From: an uncultured Clostridia bacterium
Lineage (GTDB): Bacteria; Bacillota; Clostridia; Oscillospirales; Ruminococcaceae
DNA length: 11,283 bases
Reading direction: 5' to 3'
Assembly (NCBI GenBank): GCA_937891895.1
Contig: CALATN010000166.1
Span: forward strand, 1-11,283
Part shown: in pieces, positions 1 through 5,816 of the stretch
Layout: the number at the start of each line of letters is the position of its first letter
Numbering within the stretch: position 1 is the stretch's first letter
Translations under genes and position numbers: made by a program
The notes under the pieces: generated by a model
What the model was told of the DNA's origin: nothing
Database searches by the model: none
What the model saw: only the letters and a program-made list of their open reading frames with translations

Positions 1-181
1 TGTCGCTTCAAAATTCACCTTTTAGATGCGCTTGAAGCACGCCTGCGGGCGAGGTAAGTATTTCGCTCTCTGTGGAGAGCGACCAAAGGGCTTTGCCCTT
101 TGGAAACCCGTTATTTTTTAGTGTTGTTGCAACTCCGATGTTTCACGAAGTGAAACTCGGAACCAAACGCTTGCGTTTGGT
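1..181. repeat. Cluster of short palindromes downstream of recG
   Basis: No credible gene is seen here. The stretch is a row of hairpin-forming palindromes: CGCC-TGCG-GGCG near 41-52; CGCTCTC/GAGAGCG (64-81, loop TGTG); CCAAAGGGC/GCCCTTTGG (83-103, loop TTT); CCGA-t-GTTTCAC/GTGAAAC-TCGG (135-160, loop GAA, one bulged T); and AACCAAACG/CGTTTGGTT (161-182, loop CTTG). The last touches the first base of the recG stop complement. GCTTCAA/TTGAAGC (5-11 and 32-38) is a looser pair. None is followed by a clean T-run at terminator distance on the minus strand, so termination of recG here is possible but not shown. The CCAAAGGGC module recurs at 11271-11279, so this is probably a dispersed intergenic repeat family of the genome. 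Confidence 0.7.
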
Positions 182-2227
182 TTACAATGCTTCCGCCGCA
201 TTGTCATTCTGTGTAAACAGCTTTTCGACTTCCGCTTTGAGTGCAGGGAATTTCGTCAAATCGGGGCTTTCCTCAATCAGCGCTTTCGCCGCGTGCTGGC
301 AATCCGCAAGCAGTTCTCTGTCTGCGGCAATGTCGGCAATCTTCAAATCGGGCAGACCGTGCTGACGGTTGCCGAAGAAATCACCTGCGCCACGCATTTT
401 CAGATCGTACTCCGAAATAGCGAAACCGTCGCTTGTTTTTGTCATTATTTCAAGGCGCTGACGTGACTCGTCTGTAACCGTACCAGCGATAAGCACGCAA
501 TAACTCTGGTGCGTCCCTCTACCCACTCGTCCACCAAGCTGGTGAAGCTGTGACAAACCGAAACGGTCAGCGTTCTCTATTACTATTATAGTAGCATTGG
601 GCACGTCAACACCGACTTCAACAACAGTTGTTGCCACAAGCAAATCAAGTTCGTGAGCCTTGAATGCCGCCATTACCTTATCCTTTTCGGCGGAGGGCAT
701 TTTGCCGTGGAGCAAGCCTGTGCGGTACTCTGCAAGCACCGTCTTTTTCAGACTTTCCGCGTAACCCTTTGCCGCCGCAAGCTCGTTTTCGTTTTCCTCA
801 ATCATCGGGCATACGATGTAGGCCTGCCTGCCCTCGTCAAGCTGTTTCTTGACAAATCCCAACGCACGTTCTCTCAGCTTTGCCGTAACCGCAAAGGTTT
901 CGAGTTTCTGTCTGCCTTTCGGGAGTTCGTTCAGCACGGAGATGTCCAAATCGCCGTATATAATAAGTGCAAGCGTTCTCGGTATCGGAGTAGCGGACAT
1001 TACAAGCTTGTGGGGGTTGTGTCCTTTTTCGGCAAGTGTTGCACGCTGATTTACACCGAAACGGTGCTGTTCGTCGGTTATTACAAGTCCAAGGTTTTCA
1101 AACTCGGTACTGTCGGAAATAAGCGCATGCGTACCAACCGCAACAGCGTACTCACCGCTTGCGAGCTTTTCAGCCGCCTCGGTACGCTGTTTCTTGGTCA
1201 TTGCCCCTGTTACACAGCAAACTGCAATCCCAAGCGGCTCAAGCATCTCCGACAGGGTTTTGTAATGCTGCCGTGCAAGGATTTCCGTGGGCGCCATAAG
1301 CGCTGTCTGAAATCCGTTCTTTGCGGCAAAAAGCGCCGCCGCCGCCGCAACGGCTGTTTTACCCGAGCCAACATCACCCTGAATAAGTCTGCTCATAGGG
1401 GTACTGCCGCACATATCCTTGATGATATCGTCAACGGCACGCTTCTGTGCGCCTGTCATTTCAAAAGGCAACGCGGAGTAAAACTGCTCCATTTCCTTTT
1501 CCATAGGCTTCATTTTACAGCCGTTTTCCGCACGTGTACGGCTTTTCATCAGCATCATTCCAAGCTGTAATTTCAGCAATTCGTCAAAGGCAAGCCGCTT
1601 CTTTGCAAGCTCGGAAGCGTGTGCATCTTTCGGGAAATGTATGCTTCTTACTGCATACTCCATAGTGGAAAGTGCGTACTCCATACGCATTTCGTCGGGA
1701 ATGATTTCCTCAAAGAAGCTTGCGTCGGCATTCGCGAGAATTTCGGTAATATTTGTAGTAATCATCGCCGCCGTAAGTCCCTCGGTAAGCGGGTAAACAG
1801 GACGGAGAAGATTTTCCGAGTCTGCTTTCAGCACGGTAGGCGAGTTCATTTCCTTGCGGGTCATATTGCCTGAAATCTTACCGCTGAAAAGGTACTCCTC
1901 GCCTTCTTTCAGTGCGTCGGAAGCGAAACGATTGTTGTAATAGGTAATTGTAATACGCTCGCCGCCGTTGTCCTCGGCGTAAATCTTGTACAGCGTAAGC
2001 CCCTTACGTATTCTTGCGGCAGGCTGTTTCTTTATCACAAGCGCACGGATTACAGCGTGCTGACCTACCTCGGCAAGACTTGCCGCAATCGGCTCAGAGT
2101 AATCTATATACCGCCTCGGGAAGTGGTAAATCAAGTCCCCTGCGGTGTGTATTCCCATTTTTCCGTACAGCTCGGCACGCTTTTCGCCTACGCCTTTCAG
2201 CTCACGGATTGGTGTATTCTTATTCAT
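182..2227 (-). CDS. recG: ATP-dependent DNA helicase RecG
   Basis: RecG is a cytoplasmic SF2 translocase that remodels stalled replication forks, R-loops and recombination intermediates. The 681 residues match the usual family length. An N-terminal HhH/OB wedge region (about 1-150; KGVGEKRAELYGKMGI at 11-26) precedes the helicase core: Walker A GDVGSGKT (284-291), MAPTEILARQH motif Ia (from 311), DEQH box (385-388), SATPIPRT motif III (411-418), then the second RecA-like domain with VATTVVEVGVDVPNA and motif VI LHQLGGRVGRG. In motif VI the Arg normally seen in QLRGRVGR is Gly (G565, codon 533-535); the QxxGRxxR core is intact. The ATG is supported by GAGGA (2235-2239) seven bases upstream. 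The gene is monocistronic here, behind its own operator-covered promoter and two upstream terminators. The identity is secure. Confidence 0.97.
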   Translation of the reverse strand: MNKNTPIRELKGVGEKRAELYGKMGIHTAGDLIYHFPRRYIDYSEPIAASLAEVGQHAVIRALVIKKQPAARIRKGLTLYKIYAEDNGGERITITYYNNRFASDALKEGEEYLFSGKISGNMTRKEMNSPTVLKADSENLLRPVYPLTEGLTAAMITTNITEILANADASFFEEIIPDEMRMEYALSTMEYAVRSIHFPKDAHASELAKKRLAFDELLKLQLGMMLMKSRTRAENGCKMKPMEKEMEQFYSALPFEMTGAQKRAVDDIIKDMCGSTPMSRLIQGDVGSGKTAVAAAAALFAAKNGFQTALMAPTEILARQHYKTLSEMLEPLGIAVCCVTGAMTKKQRTEAAEKLASGEYAVAVGTHALISDSTEFENLGLVITDEQHRFGVNQRATLAEKGHNPHKLVMSATPIPRTLALIIYGDLDISVLNELPKGRQKLETFAVTAKLRERALGFVKKQLDEGRQAYIVCPMIEENENELAAAKGYAESLKKTVLAEYRTGLLHGKMPSAEKDKVMAAFKAHELDLLVATTVVEVGVDVPNATIIVIENADRFGLSQLHQLGGRVGRGTHQSYCVLIAGTVTDESRQRLEIMTKTSDGFAISEYDLKMRGAGDFFGNRQHGLPDLKIADIAADRELLADCQHAAKALIEESPDLTKFPALKAEVEKLFTQNDNAAEAL

Positions 2228-2258
2228 AAGTAATTCCTCACAACTTTACGTTTGCCGT

Positions 2259-2325
2259 TACATCGGAAGCCGTTATATCGGTTGCCGATATATTCTATAT
2301 TTTTATTATATCGGCAACCGATATA
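2259..2325. promoter_or_regulatory. Tandem operator palindromes over the recG promoter
   Basis: Two perfect 19-bp palindromes, TATATCGGTTGCCGATATA (2274-2292) and its exact reverse complement (2307-2325), lie 33 bp apart, about three helical turns. A degenerate third copy, TACATCGG-AAG-CCGTTATA (2259-2277), overlaps the first by four bases. The 2307-2325 copy covers most of the -10 hexamer and the promoter spacer; the 2274-2292 copy sits just after the expected start site. This is the layout of a repressor site for a dimeric regulator, possibly of TetR type judging by the length and symmetry. No matching repressor gene is adjacent, so the regulator is unknown. Confidence 0.8.
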
Positions 2326-2333
2326 TTTGTCAA
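2305..2333 (-). promoter_or_regulatory. recG: recG promoter, near-consensus sigma-A type
   Basis: On the minus strand a perfect -35 TTGACA (2328-2333) is followed by 17 bases and a perfect -10 TATAAT (2305-2310). Transcription would start near 2298, leaving a leader of about 70 bases to the recG ATG. A promoter this close to consensus is unusually strong for recG, which suggests it is normally held down by the operator palindromes that overlap it. The elements are read directly; activity is inferred. Confidence 0.85.
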
Positions 2334-2343
2334 TAGCTTTTGC

Positions 2344-2378
2344 AAAAAAATTACGGACAATTCTATAATTGCCCGTAA
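2344..2378 (-). terminator. Rho-independent terminator, second after GH130
   Basis: A hairpin with arms TTACGG/CCGTAA and CAATT/AATTG (2351-2378), interrupted by an A-C mismatch and with loop CTAT, is followed on the minus strand by seven T (2350-2344). It ends ten bases before the recG -35, so it insulates recG from read-through out of GH130. Confidence 0.8.
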
Positions 2379-2390
2379 ACTGTTATACAA

Positions 2391-2421
2391 AACAAAAAGG
2401 GTACGGAAAACCCGTACCCTT
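2391..2421 (-). terminator. Rho-independent terminator, first after GH130
   Basis: A perfect 10-bp stem AAGGGTACGG/CCGTACCCTT (2397-2421, five-base loop) is followed on the minus strand by TTTTTGTTTTG. It is a classic intrinsic terminator about 130 bases after the GH130 stop, beyond the tandem repeats. Confidence 0.88.
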
Positions 2422-2430
2422 AACTAAACT

Positions 2431-2553
2431 GCTTGAGTTCGTTTTCAAAAGTTTTTACGCAACGCAGAAAACTTGAAGACTACCGCTTGTGTTCGTTTTT
2501 AAAAGTTTTTACGCAACGCGGAAAAACTTGGAGACGAACGCTTGCGTTCGTTT
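2431..2553. repeat. 54/55-bp tandem repeat, two full units plus a partial third
   Basis: Units start at 2431, 2485 and 2540 with the motif GCTTG(A/T/C)GTTCG and are 54 and 55 bp long; the third is cut off at the GH130 stop. Each full unit holds a palindrome, AAGTTTTT-a-CGC-AAC-GCG-g-AAAAACTT at 2503-2529 and a slightly decayed version at 2449-2474. At the GH130 end the partial unit forms a perfect hairpin ACGAACG/CGTTCGT (2534-2551, loop CTTG) directly beside the stop codon. The units differ by scattered substitutions while pairing is largely kept, which suggests structured 3' RNA or a repeat family rather than coding DNA. Confidence 0.8.
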
Positions 2554-3591
2554 TTATACCTGAGAGTTGTTATCGAGGAAGTCCATAACATCGTCAACAG
2601 TTGTGAATGCGAGAGCAGTACATGTATCTGCACAACCGTAGTAGATACAAATTCTGCCTGTATCAGCGTCAACGAGGTTAGCACATGGGAATGTTACTGC
2701 GTCAGTATCACCAACGAGTTCATAGTATTCCTGTGGGCTGAGGAGGTAGGAAGCGCCTCTCTTGAGAACCTTCCATGGCTGATCCTTATCGAGGAGAGCA
2801 GCGGAGAAGCTGTATACATAACCGTTACAGGAAGTAAGTACACCGTGGTAGAAAATGAGCCAGCCGCGGTCTGTTTCGATCGGAATTGGACCTGCGCCCA
2901 TCTTTGTGGATTCCCAACCCTTGGAAGGACCCATTACGTGTCTGTGCTTGCCCCAGAATGTGAGGTCAGGAGACTGGCTGATGAACATATCGCCGAATGG
3001 TGTATGGCCGCTGTCGGAAGGACGGCTCATCATCATGTACATATCATTGATCTTTCTTGGGAACATTACACCGTTTCTGTTGAATGGGAGGTAGGAGTTC
3101 TCAAGCTGTGTGAATGTTTCGAAATCCTTTGTTGTAGCGATACCGATAGTTGGCTTCCAGCCGTAAGCGTTACACCATGTAACGATGTACATATCTTCGC
3201 CTTCCATCTTGCAAACACGTGGGTCGTAGCCGTACTGCCACTGTGCAACTTCTGGGTCAAGACCTTCTGTATTGAAGTGAATTCTCTCTTCGTTGATATC
3301 CCAGTTGATACCATCCTTGGAGAAACCAACGTGGATTTCCATATTTCTTTCTCTGTCGTCAACGCGGAATACGCCTGCGAACTTGTAGTCGCCCTTTTCA
3401 AAAGGAACTACGGAGCTGTTGAAGATAGAGTTGGAAGGCTCTCTGTAGCCGTTAGCCTTCTTAACCATAATGTGGTCACGCTTGATGATTGGGTTAGCGC
3501 TGTAACGCCAAACGATGTCTTTGCATCCCTCAGGCTTGTCCTGCCAAGGAATATTAGGAAGTGATGTACCGTTGATGATTTTAGTCTTCAT
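2554..3591 (-). CDS. GH130 beta-mannoside / mannooligosaccharide phosphorylase
   Basis: GH130 enzymes reversibly phosphorolyse beta-mannosides to alpha-mannose 1-phosphate in the cytoplasm, saving ATP in mannan use. The 345-residue protein has no signal peptide and shows the five-bladed propeller motifs of the family: GYDPRV with the general acid at D123, NRNGVMFPRKI (171-181), GHTPFGDMF (195-203), KMGAGPIPIET (230-240), the phosphate-site region FYHG (247-250) and YYGCADT (317-323). The length fits GH130_2 (mannooligosaccharide phosphorylase) better than the longer GH130_1 mannosylglucose phosphorylases, but the subfamily is not settled. The ATG at 3591 is preferred over an in-frame TTG at 3603, because AGAAAGG (3604-3610) directly abuts that TTG but lies 12 bases before the ATG. 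It is a single-gene unit with its own promoter and two terminators. Confidence 0.92.
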   Translation of the reverse strand: MKTKIINGTSLPNIPWQDKPEGCKDIVWRYSANPIIKRDHIMVKKANGYREPSNSIFNSSVVPFEKGDYKFAGVFRVDDRERNMEIHVGFSKDGINWDINEERIHFNTEGLDPEVAQWQYGYDPRVCKMEGEDMYIVTWCNAYGWKPTIGIATTKDFETFTQLENSYLPFNRNGVMFPRKINDMYMMMSRPSDSGHTPFGDMFISQSPDLTFWGKHRHVMGPSKGWESTKMGAGPIPIETDRGWLIFYHGVLTSCNGYVYSFSAALLDKDQPWKVLKRGASYLLSPQEYYELVGDTDAVTFPCANLVDADTGRICIYYGCADTCTALAFTTVDDVMDFLDNNSQV

Positions 3592-3631
3592 ATCAGATAC
3601 CAACCTTTCTTTATTATGTTAAAATTTTCTC

Positions 3632-3687
3632 TGAGCCTTCGGGACTCATATTATTTTAATTATAACCTATGAAAAAATAAAAATCAA
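3632..3687 (-). promoter_or_regulatory. GH130 promoter and leader hairpin
   Basis: On the minus strand TTGATT (3682-3687), 17 bases, then TATAAT (3659-3664) form a good sigma-A promoter, giving a leader of about 60 bases. The early leader contains a small hairpin (3632-3648): UGAG-u-CC, loop CGAA, GGCUCA. It may stabilise the 5' end of the transcript. No catabolite-repression (cre) site meeting consensus was found. Confidence 0.7.
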
Positions 3688-3803
3688 CAGCTAATTTTCT
3701 ACTTAAAGGTATAAGTCACAAAATGTTTAGAATTGAAAACGTATTCGCAGAAAAACACATCTTCCGTAAACTGAAATTAACCAACTTTGTAAAATCCGGT
3801 TGG

Positions 3804-3832
3804 TTGTACTTGACCATAAAGTGTGCTATAAT
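3804..3832 (+). promoter_or_regulatory. Promoter of the XRE/ABC exporter operon
   Basis: TTGTAC (3804-3809), 17 bases, then TATAAT (3827-3832) with an extended -10 TGC. Two dyads bracket it: AACCAAC/GTTGGTT (3779-3785 and 3799-3805), whose right arm enters the -35, and TTGAC/GTCAA (3810-3814 and 3836-3840), centred on the spacer and -10. Either could be the operator of the regulator encoded next. Confidence 0.75.
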
Positions 3833-3864
3833 GTAGTCAATGAAACGAAAGGGGCATAGAAATT

Positions 3865-4260
3865 ATGTCAGTTAAAATATGTGATAATCTCCGCATACTC
3901 CGTGCAAAGGAACGCTACTCAATGGAGGATATTGCGGAAATTATAGGTGTATCAAGACAGTCCGTTGCTAAATGGGAAAGCGGCGAGTCATTGCCTGATA
4001 TTGACAAGTGCGTAAAGCTTGCAAAGCTGTACAAGGTTACTCTTGATGATTTGGTAAGTGCAACGATTGAAGAACTTGAAATGGCAGATGACGAGGAAAA
4101 AGGGAAATACTGCTTCGGTGTTGTAAAAATTCAGGACGGAAAAATCCCTGTTCCCGACAAGGCAAAAGAGGTTTTCAAGCTTGACGAGGGCGATGCGTTG
4201 ATGTTCCTCGGTGACAGAAAAAAGGGAATGGCACTTGTGAAAATCGGCAAATTATTTTAA
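3865..4260 (+). CDS. XRE-type regulator with C-terminal SpoVT/AbrB-like domain
   Basis: This is a 131-residue cytoplasmic DNA-binding protein. Residues 8-63 form a Cro/C1-type helix-turn-helix (YSMEDIAEIIGVSRQSVAKWESG, at 18-40, is the core). After an acidic linker (69-79) residues 81-129 resemble a SpoVT/AbrB swapped-hairpin domain: FGVVKIQDGKIPVPDKAKEVF, then LDEGDALMFL and GMALVKIGKL. The second domain may bind DNA or mainly oligomerise. The start is supported by AAAGGGG (3848-3854) ten bases upstream. It is first in an operon with the ABC ATPase, whose start lies 14 bases after its stop, so it probably autoregulates and controls the exporter in response to an unknown signal. The domain calls are firm; the ligand is unknown. 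Confidence 0.9.
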   Translation: MSVKICDNLRILRAKERYSMEDIAEIIGVSRQSVAKWESGESLPDIDKCVKLAKLYKVTLDDLVSATIEELEMADDEEKGKYCFGVVKIQDGKIPVPDKAKEVFKLDEGDALMFLGDRKKGMALVKIGKLF

Positions 4261-4274
4261 CGGAGGTTACTGGA

Positions 4275-4997
4275 ATGGAAGCAATTGCTATCAGGGCATT
4301 GACCAAGAAATACAAGGATTTTACAGCGGTTGACGCACTTGACCTTACTATAGAAAAGGGAGAGCTTTTCGGTCTGCTTGGTGTAAACGGTGCGGGCAAG
4401 ACAACTACTATTAAGATGCTGTCCTGTCTTTCAAAGCCAACAAGCGGCAAGGCTGAGGTAATGGGTTTTGACGTTGCGGAAAAGCCTGACGAGGTAAAAA
4501 AGGTAATCAGCATTTCCACGCAGGAAACCGCTGTTGCACCAAATCTTACAGTACGTGAAAACCTTGAGTTTATCGCTAAGGTATACAGCATTGAAAATCC
4601 AAAAGCTGCCGCTGACAAGGTTATCGAGGAGTTTTCCCTTCAGGAAAAGGAAAACGCACGTACAAAGACTCTTTCGGGCGGCTGGCAGAGAAAGGTAAGC
4701 ATTGCAATGGCGCTTATCACATCTCCGCAGGTGCTTTTCCTTGACGAGCCAACACTGGGACTTGACGTACTTGCAAGACGTGAGCTGTGGAGAGTTATCG
4801 AGCAGCTTAAATCGAAGATGACAATTATCCTTACCACCCATTATCTTGAAGAAGCAGAAGCGCTCTGCGACAGAATTGCAATTATGACCCACGGCAAGCT
4901 TCGTGCGGTTGGTACAGCTGACGAGCTTATGAAGCTTGCGGGCAAGGATAATTTCGAGGACGCATTTGTAGAAATCGCAGAAAGAGGTGGCAACTAA
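4275..4997 (+). CDS. ABC transporter ATP-binding protein (ABC-2 exporter)
   Basis: This is the 240-residue nucleotide-binding subunit of an ABC-2 type exporter, at the inner face of the membrane. All motifs are intact: Walker A GVNGAGKT (36-43), Q-loop Q83, signature LSGGW (133-137), Walker B VLFLDEP (153-159), D-loop LGLD (161-164) and H-loop H189 in TTHYLEEAE. The signature reads LSGGWQRK rather than the common LSGGMKQR, seen in some drug- and antibiotic-type exporters. GGAGG (4262-4266) lies eight bases before the ATG. Its stop is separated by one base from the permease ATG, so the two are translationally coupled and form one transporter. The substrate cannot be read from the sequence; drug, peptide or lipid efflux is possible. 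Confidence 0.95.
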   Translation: MEAIAIRALTKKYKDFTAVDALDLTIEKGELFGLLGVNGAGKTTTIKMLSCLSKPTSGKAEVMGFDVAEKPDEVKKVISISTQETAVAPNLTVRENLEFIAKVYSIENPKAAADKVIEEFSLQEKENARTKTLSGGWQRKVSIAMALITSPQVLFLDEPTLGLDVLARRELWRVIEQLKSKMTIILTTHYLEEAEALCDRIAIMTHGKLRAVGTADELMKLAGKDNFEDAFVEIAERGGN

Positions 4998-4998
4998 T

Positions 4999-5760
4999 AT
5001 GAGAATAAAGGCCTTTGCCGAAAGAAATATCAAGGAGCTTCTCCGTGACCCGCTGAGCTACCTTTTCTGTCTGGGATTTCCTGTTGTAATGCTTATTCTT
5101 ATGACTATCATCAACAAGAGCATACCCCCTCAGGCAAATATGACCGTATTCCGCATTGACAACCTCTGCGCAGGAATAACCGTATTCGGTCTGACATTCC
5201 TTATGCTTTTTGCTACGCTTCTTACTTCAAAGGACAGGACTTCTTCTTTCCTTATGCGTCTTTATGCTTCACCAATGACAGCGGTGGATTTTATTGCGGG
5301 ATACTACATACCGTTGATTATACTTGCAATTATACAATGCGTAATCACTTTTGGCGCATCTTTTATAATTGCAGTAATTGAGGGTGTAAGCCTTAATATC
5401 GGCAACATTCTTCTTGCGATAGTGACACTTATCCCATCAATAATACTATTCATCGGCTTCGGGCTTTTCTTCGGCGGATTGTTCAGTCAGAATGCCGCCC
5501 CCGGACTTTGCTCAGCAATTATTTCCGCGGCATCGATCCTCGGCGGAATCTGGATGGACGTTGACGGAATCGGCGGCGCAATTGCAAAGGTCTGCAAGGT
5601 GCTTCCATTCTACCATTCCGTAAATGCGGCAAGATGCGCTGTTGACGGAAATGCAGGCGACGGCGTGACAAGCATACTGGTTGTTGCGGCATATATGGTG
5701 GTTGTGACCGTGCTTGCGATTGTTGTGTTCCGAAAGAATATGTCAAGTGATAACAAGTAA
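4999..5760 (+). CDS. ABC-2 type transporter permease
   Basis: This is the 253-residue membrane subunit partnering the preceding ATPase. After an N-terminal amphipathic stretch (RIKAFAERNIKELLRDPLSY, typical of ABC-2 permeases) there are about six hydrophobic segments near 21-38, 58-76, 100-128, 134-160, 166-188 and 223-245, with a short cytosolic tail. The start is ATG 4999, with AGAGGTGG (4983-4990) as the ribosome site; an in-frame GTG at 4987 overlaps that site and is unlikely. The last six codons, including the stop, are tandemly duplicated just after the gene. The transporter is homodimeric or half-sized by inference, as no second permease is present. Specificity is unknown. Confidence 0.92.
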   Translation: MRIKAFAERNIKELLRDPLSYLFCLGFPVVMLILMTIINKSIPPQANMTVFRIDNLCAGITVFGLTFLMLFATLLTSKDRTSSFLMRLYASPMTAVDFIAGYYIPLIILAIIQCVITFGASFIIAVIEGVSLNIGNILLAIVTLIPSIILFIGFGLFFGGLFSQNAAPGLCSAIISAASILGGIWMDVDGIGGAIAKVCKVLPFYHSVNAARCAVDGNAGDGVTSILVVAAYMVVVTVLAIVVFRKNMSSDNK

Positions 5761-5778
5761 TCACGTGATAACAAGTAA
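5743..5778 (+). repeat. 18-bp tandem duplication of the permease 3' end
   Basis: Positions 5743-5760 and 5761-5778 match at 17 of 18 bases (A5746 against C5764). The unit holds the last codons S-S-D-N-K-stop, so the second copy lies in frame after the stop and supplies a second TAA. It looks like a recent replication-slippage duplication. Confidence 0.9.
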
Positions 5779-5782
5779 TATA

Positions 5783-5816
5783 AAAAGGCAGTTCGTAATG
5801 AACTGCCTTTTGTTTT
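5783..5816. terminator. Bidirectional intrinsic terminator
   Basis: A perfect 12-bp stem AAAAGGCAGTTC/GAACTGCCTTTT (5783-5811, loop GTAAT) is followed on the plus strand by TTTTGTTTT and on the minus strand by TTTTTATATT. It ends the exporter operon from the left and the converging cyclase gene from the right; the cyclase stop is only four bases from the stem. Confidence 0.92.

Noticed and set aside
1..71. 3' end of an upstream gene
   Set aside because: No frame with coding character was seen; the stretch is dominated by short inverted repeats.
653..1570. A 305-codon open frame on the plus strand opposite recG
   Set aside because: It is antisense to the conserved RecG helicase core, rich in Cys, Arg and His, with no domain or promoter.
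2228..2300. Riboswitch or attenuator in the recG leader
   Set aside because: The leader is about 70 bases and its structure is explained by the operator palindromes; no terminator T-run or known aptamer core is seen.
2542..3564. A 340-codon open frame on the plus strand opposite GH130
   Set aside because: It lies wholly antisense to a clear GH130 gene, has no recognisable domain, an odd Cys/Val-rich composition, and no ribosome site; it is a by-product of GH130 codon bias.
3732..3747. Possible cre (CcpA) site TGAAAACGTATTCG upstream of GH130
   Set aside because: It differs from the cre consensus at two key positions and lies about 80 bases upstream of the expected start site.
3810..3832. 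TTGACC as the -35 of the exporter operon
   Set aside because: Only 11 bases separate it from TATAAT; TTGTAC six bases upstream gives the proper 17.
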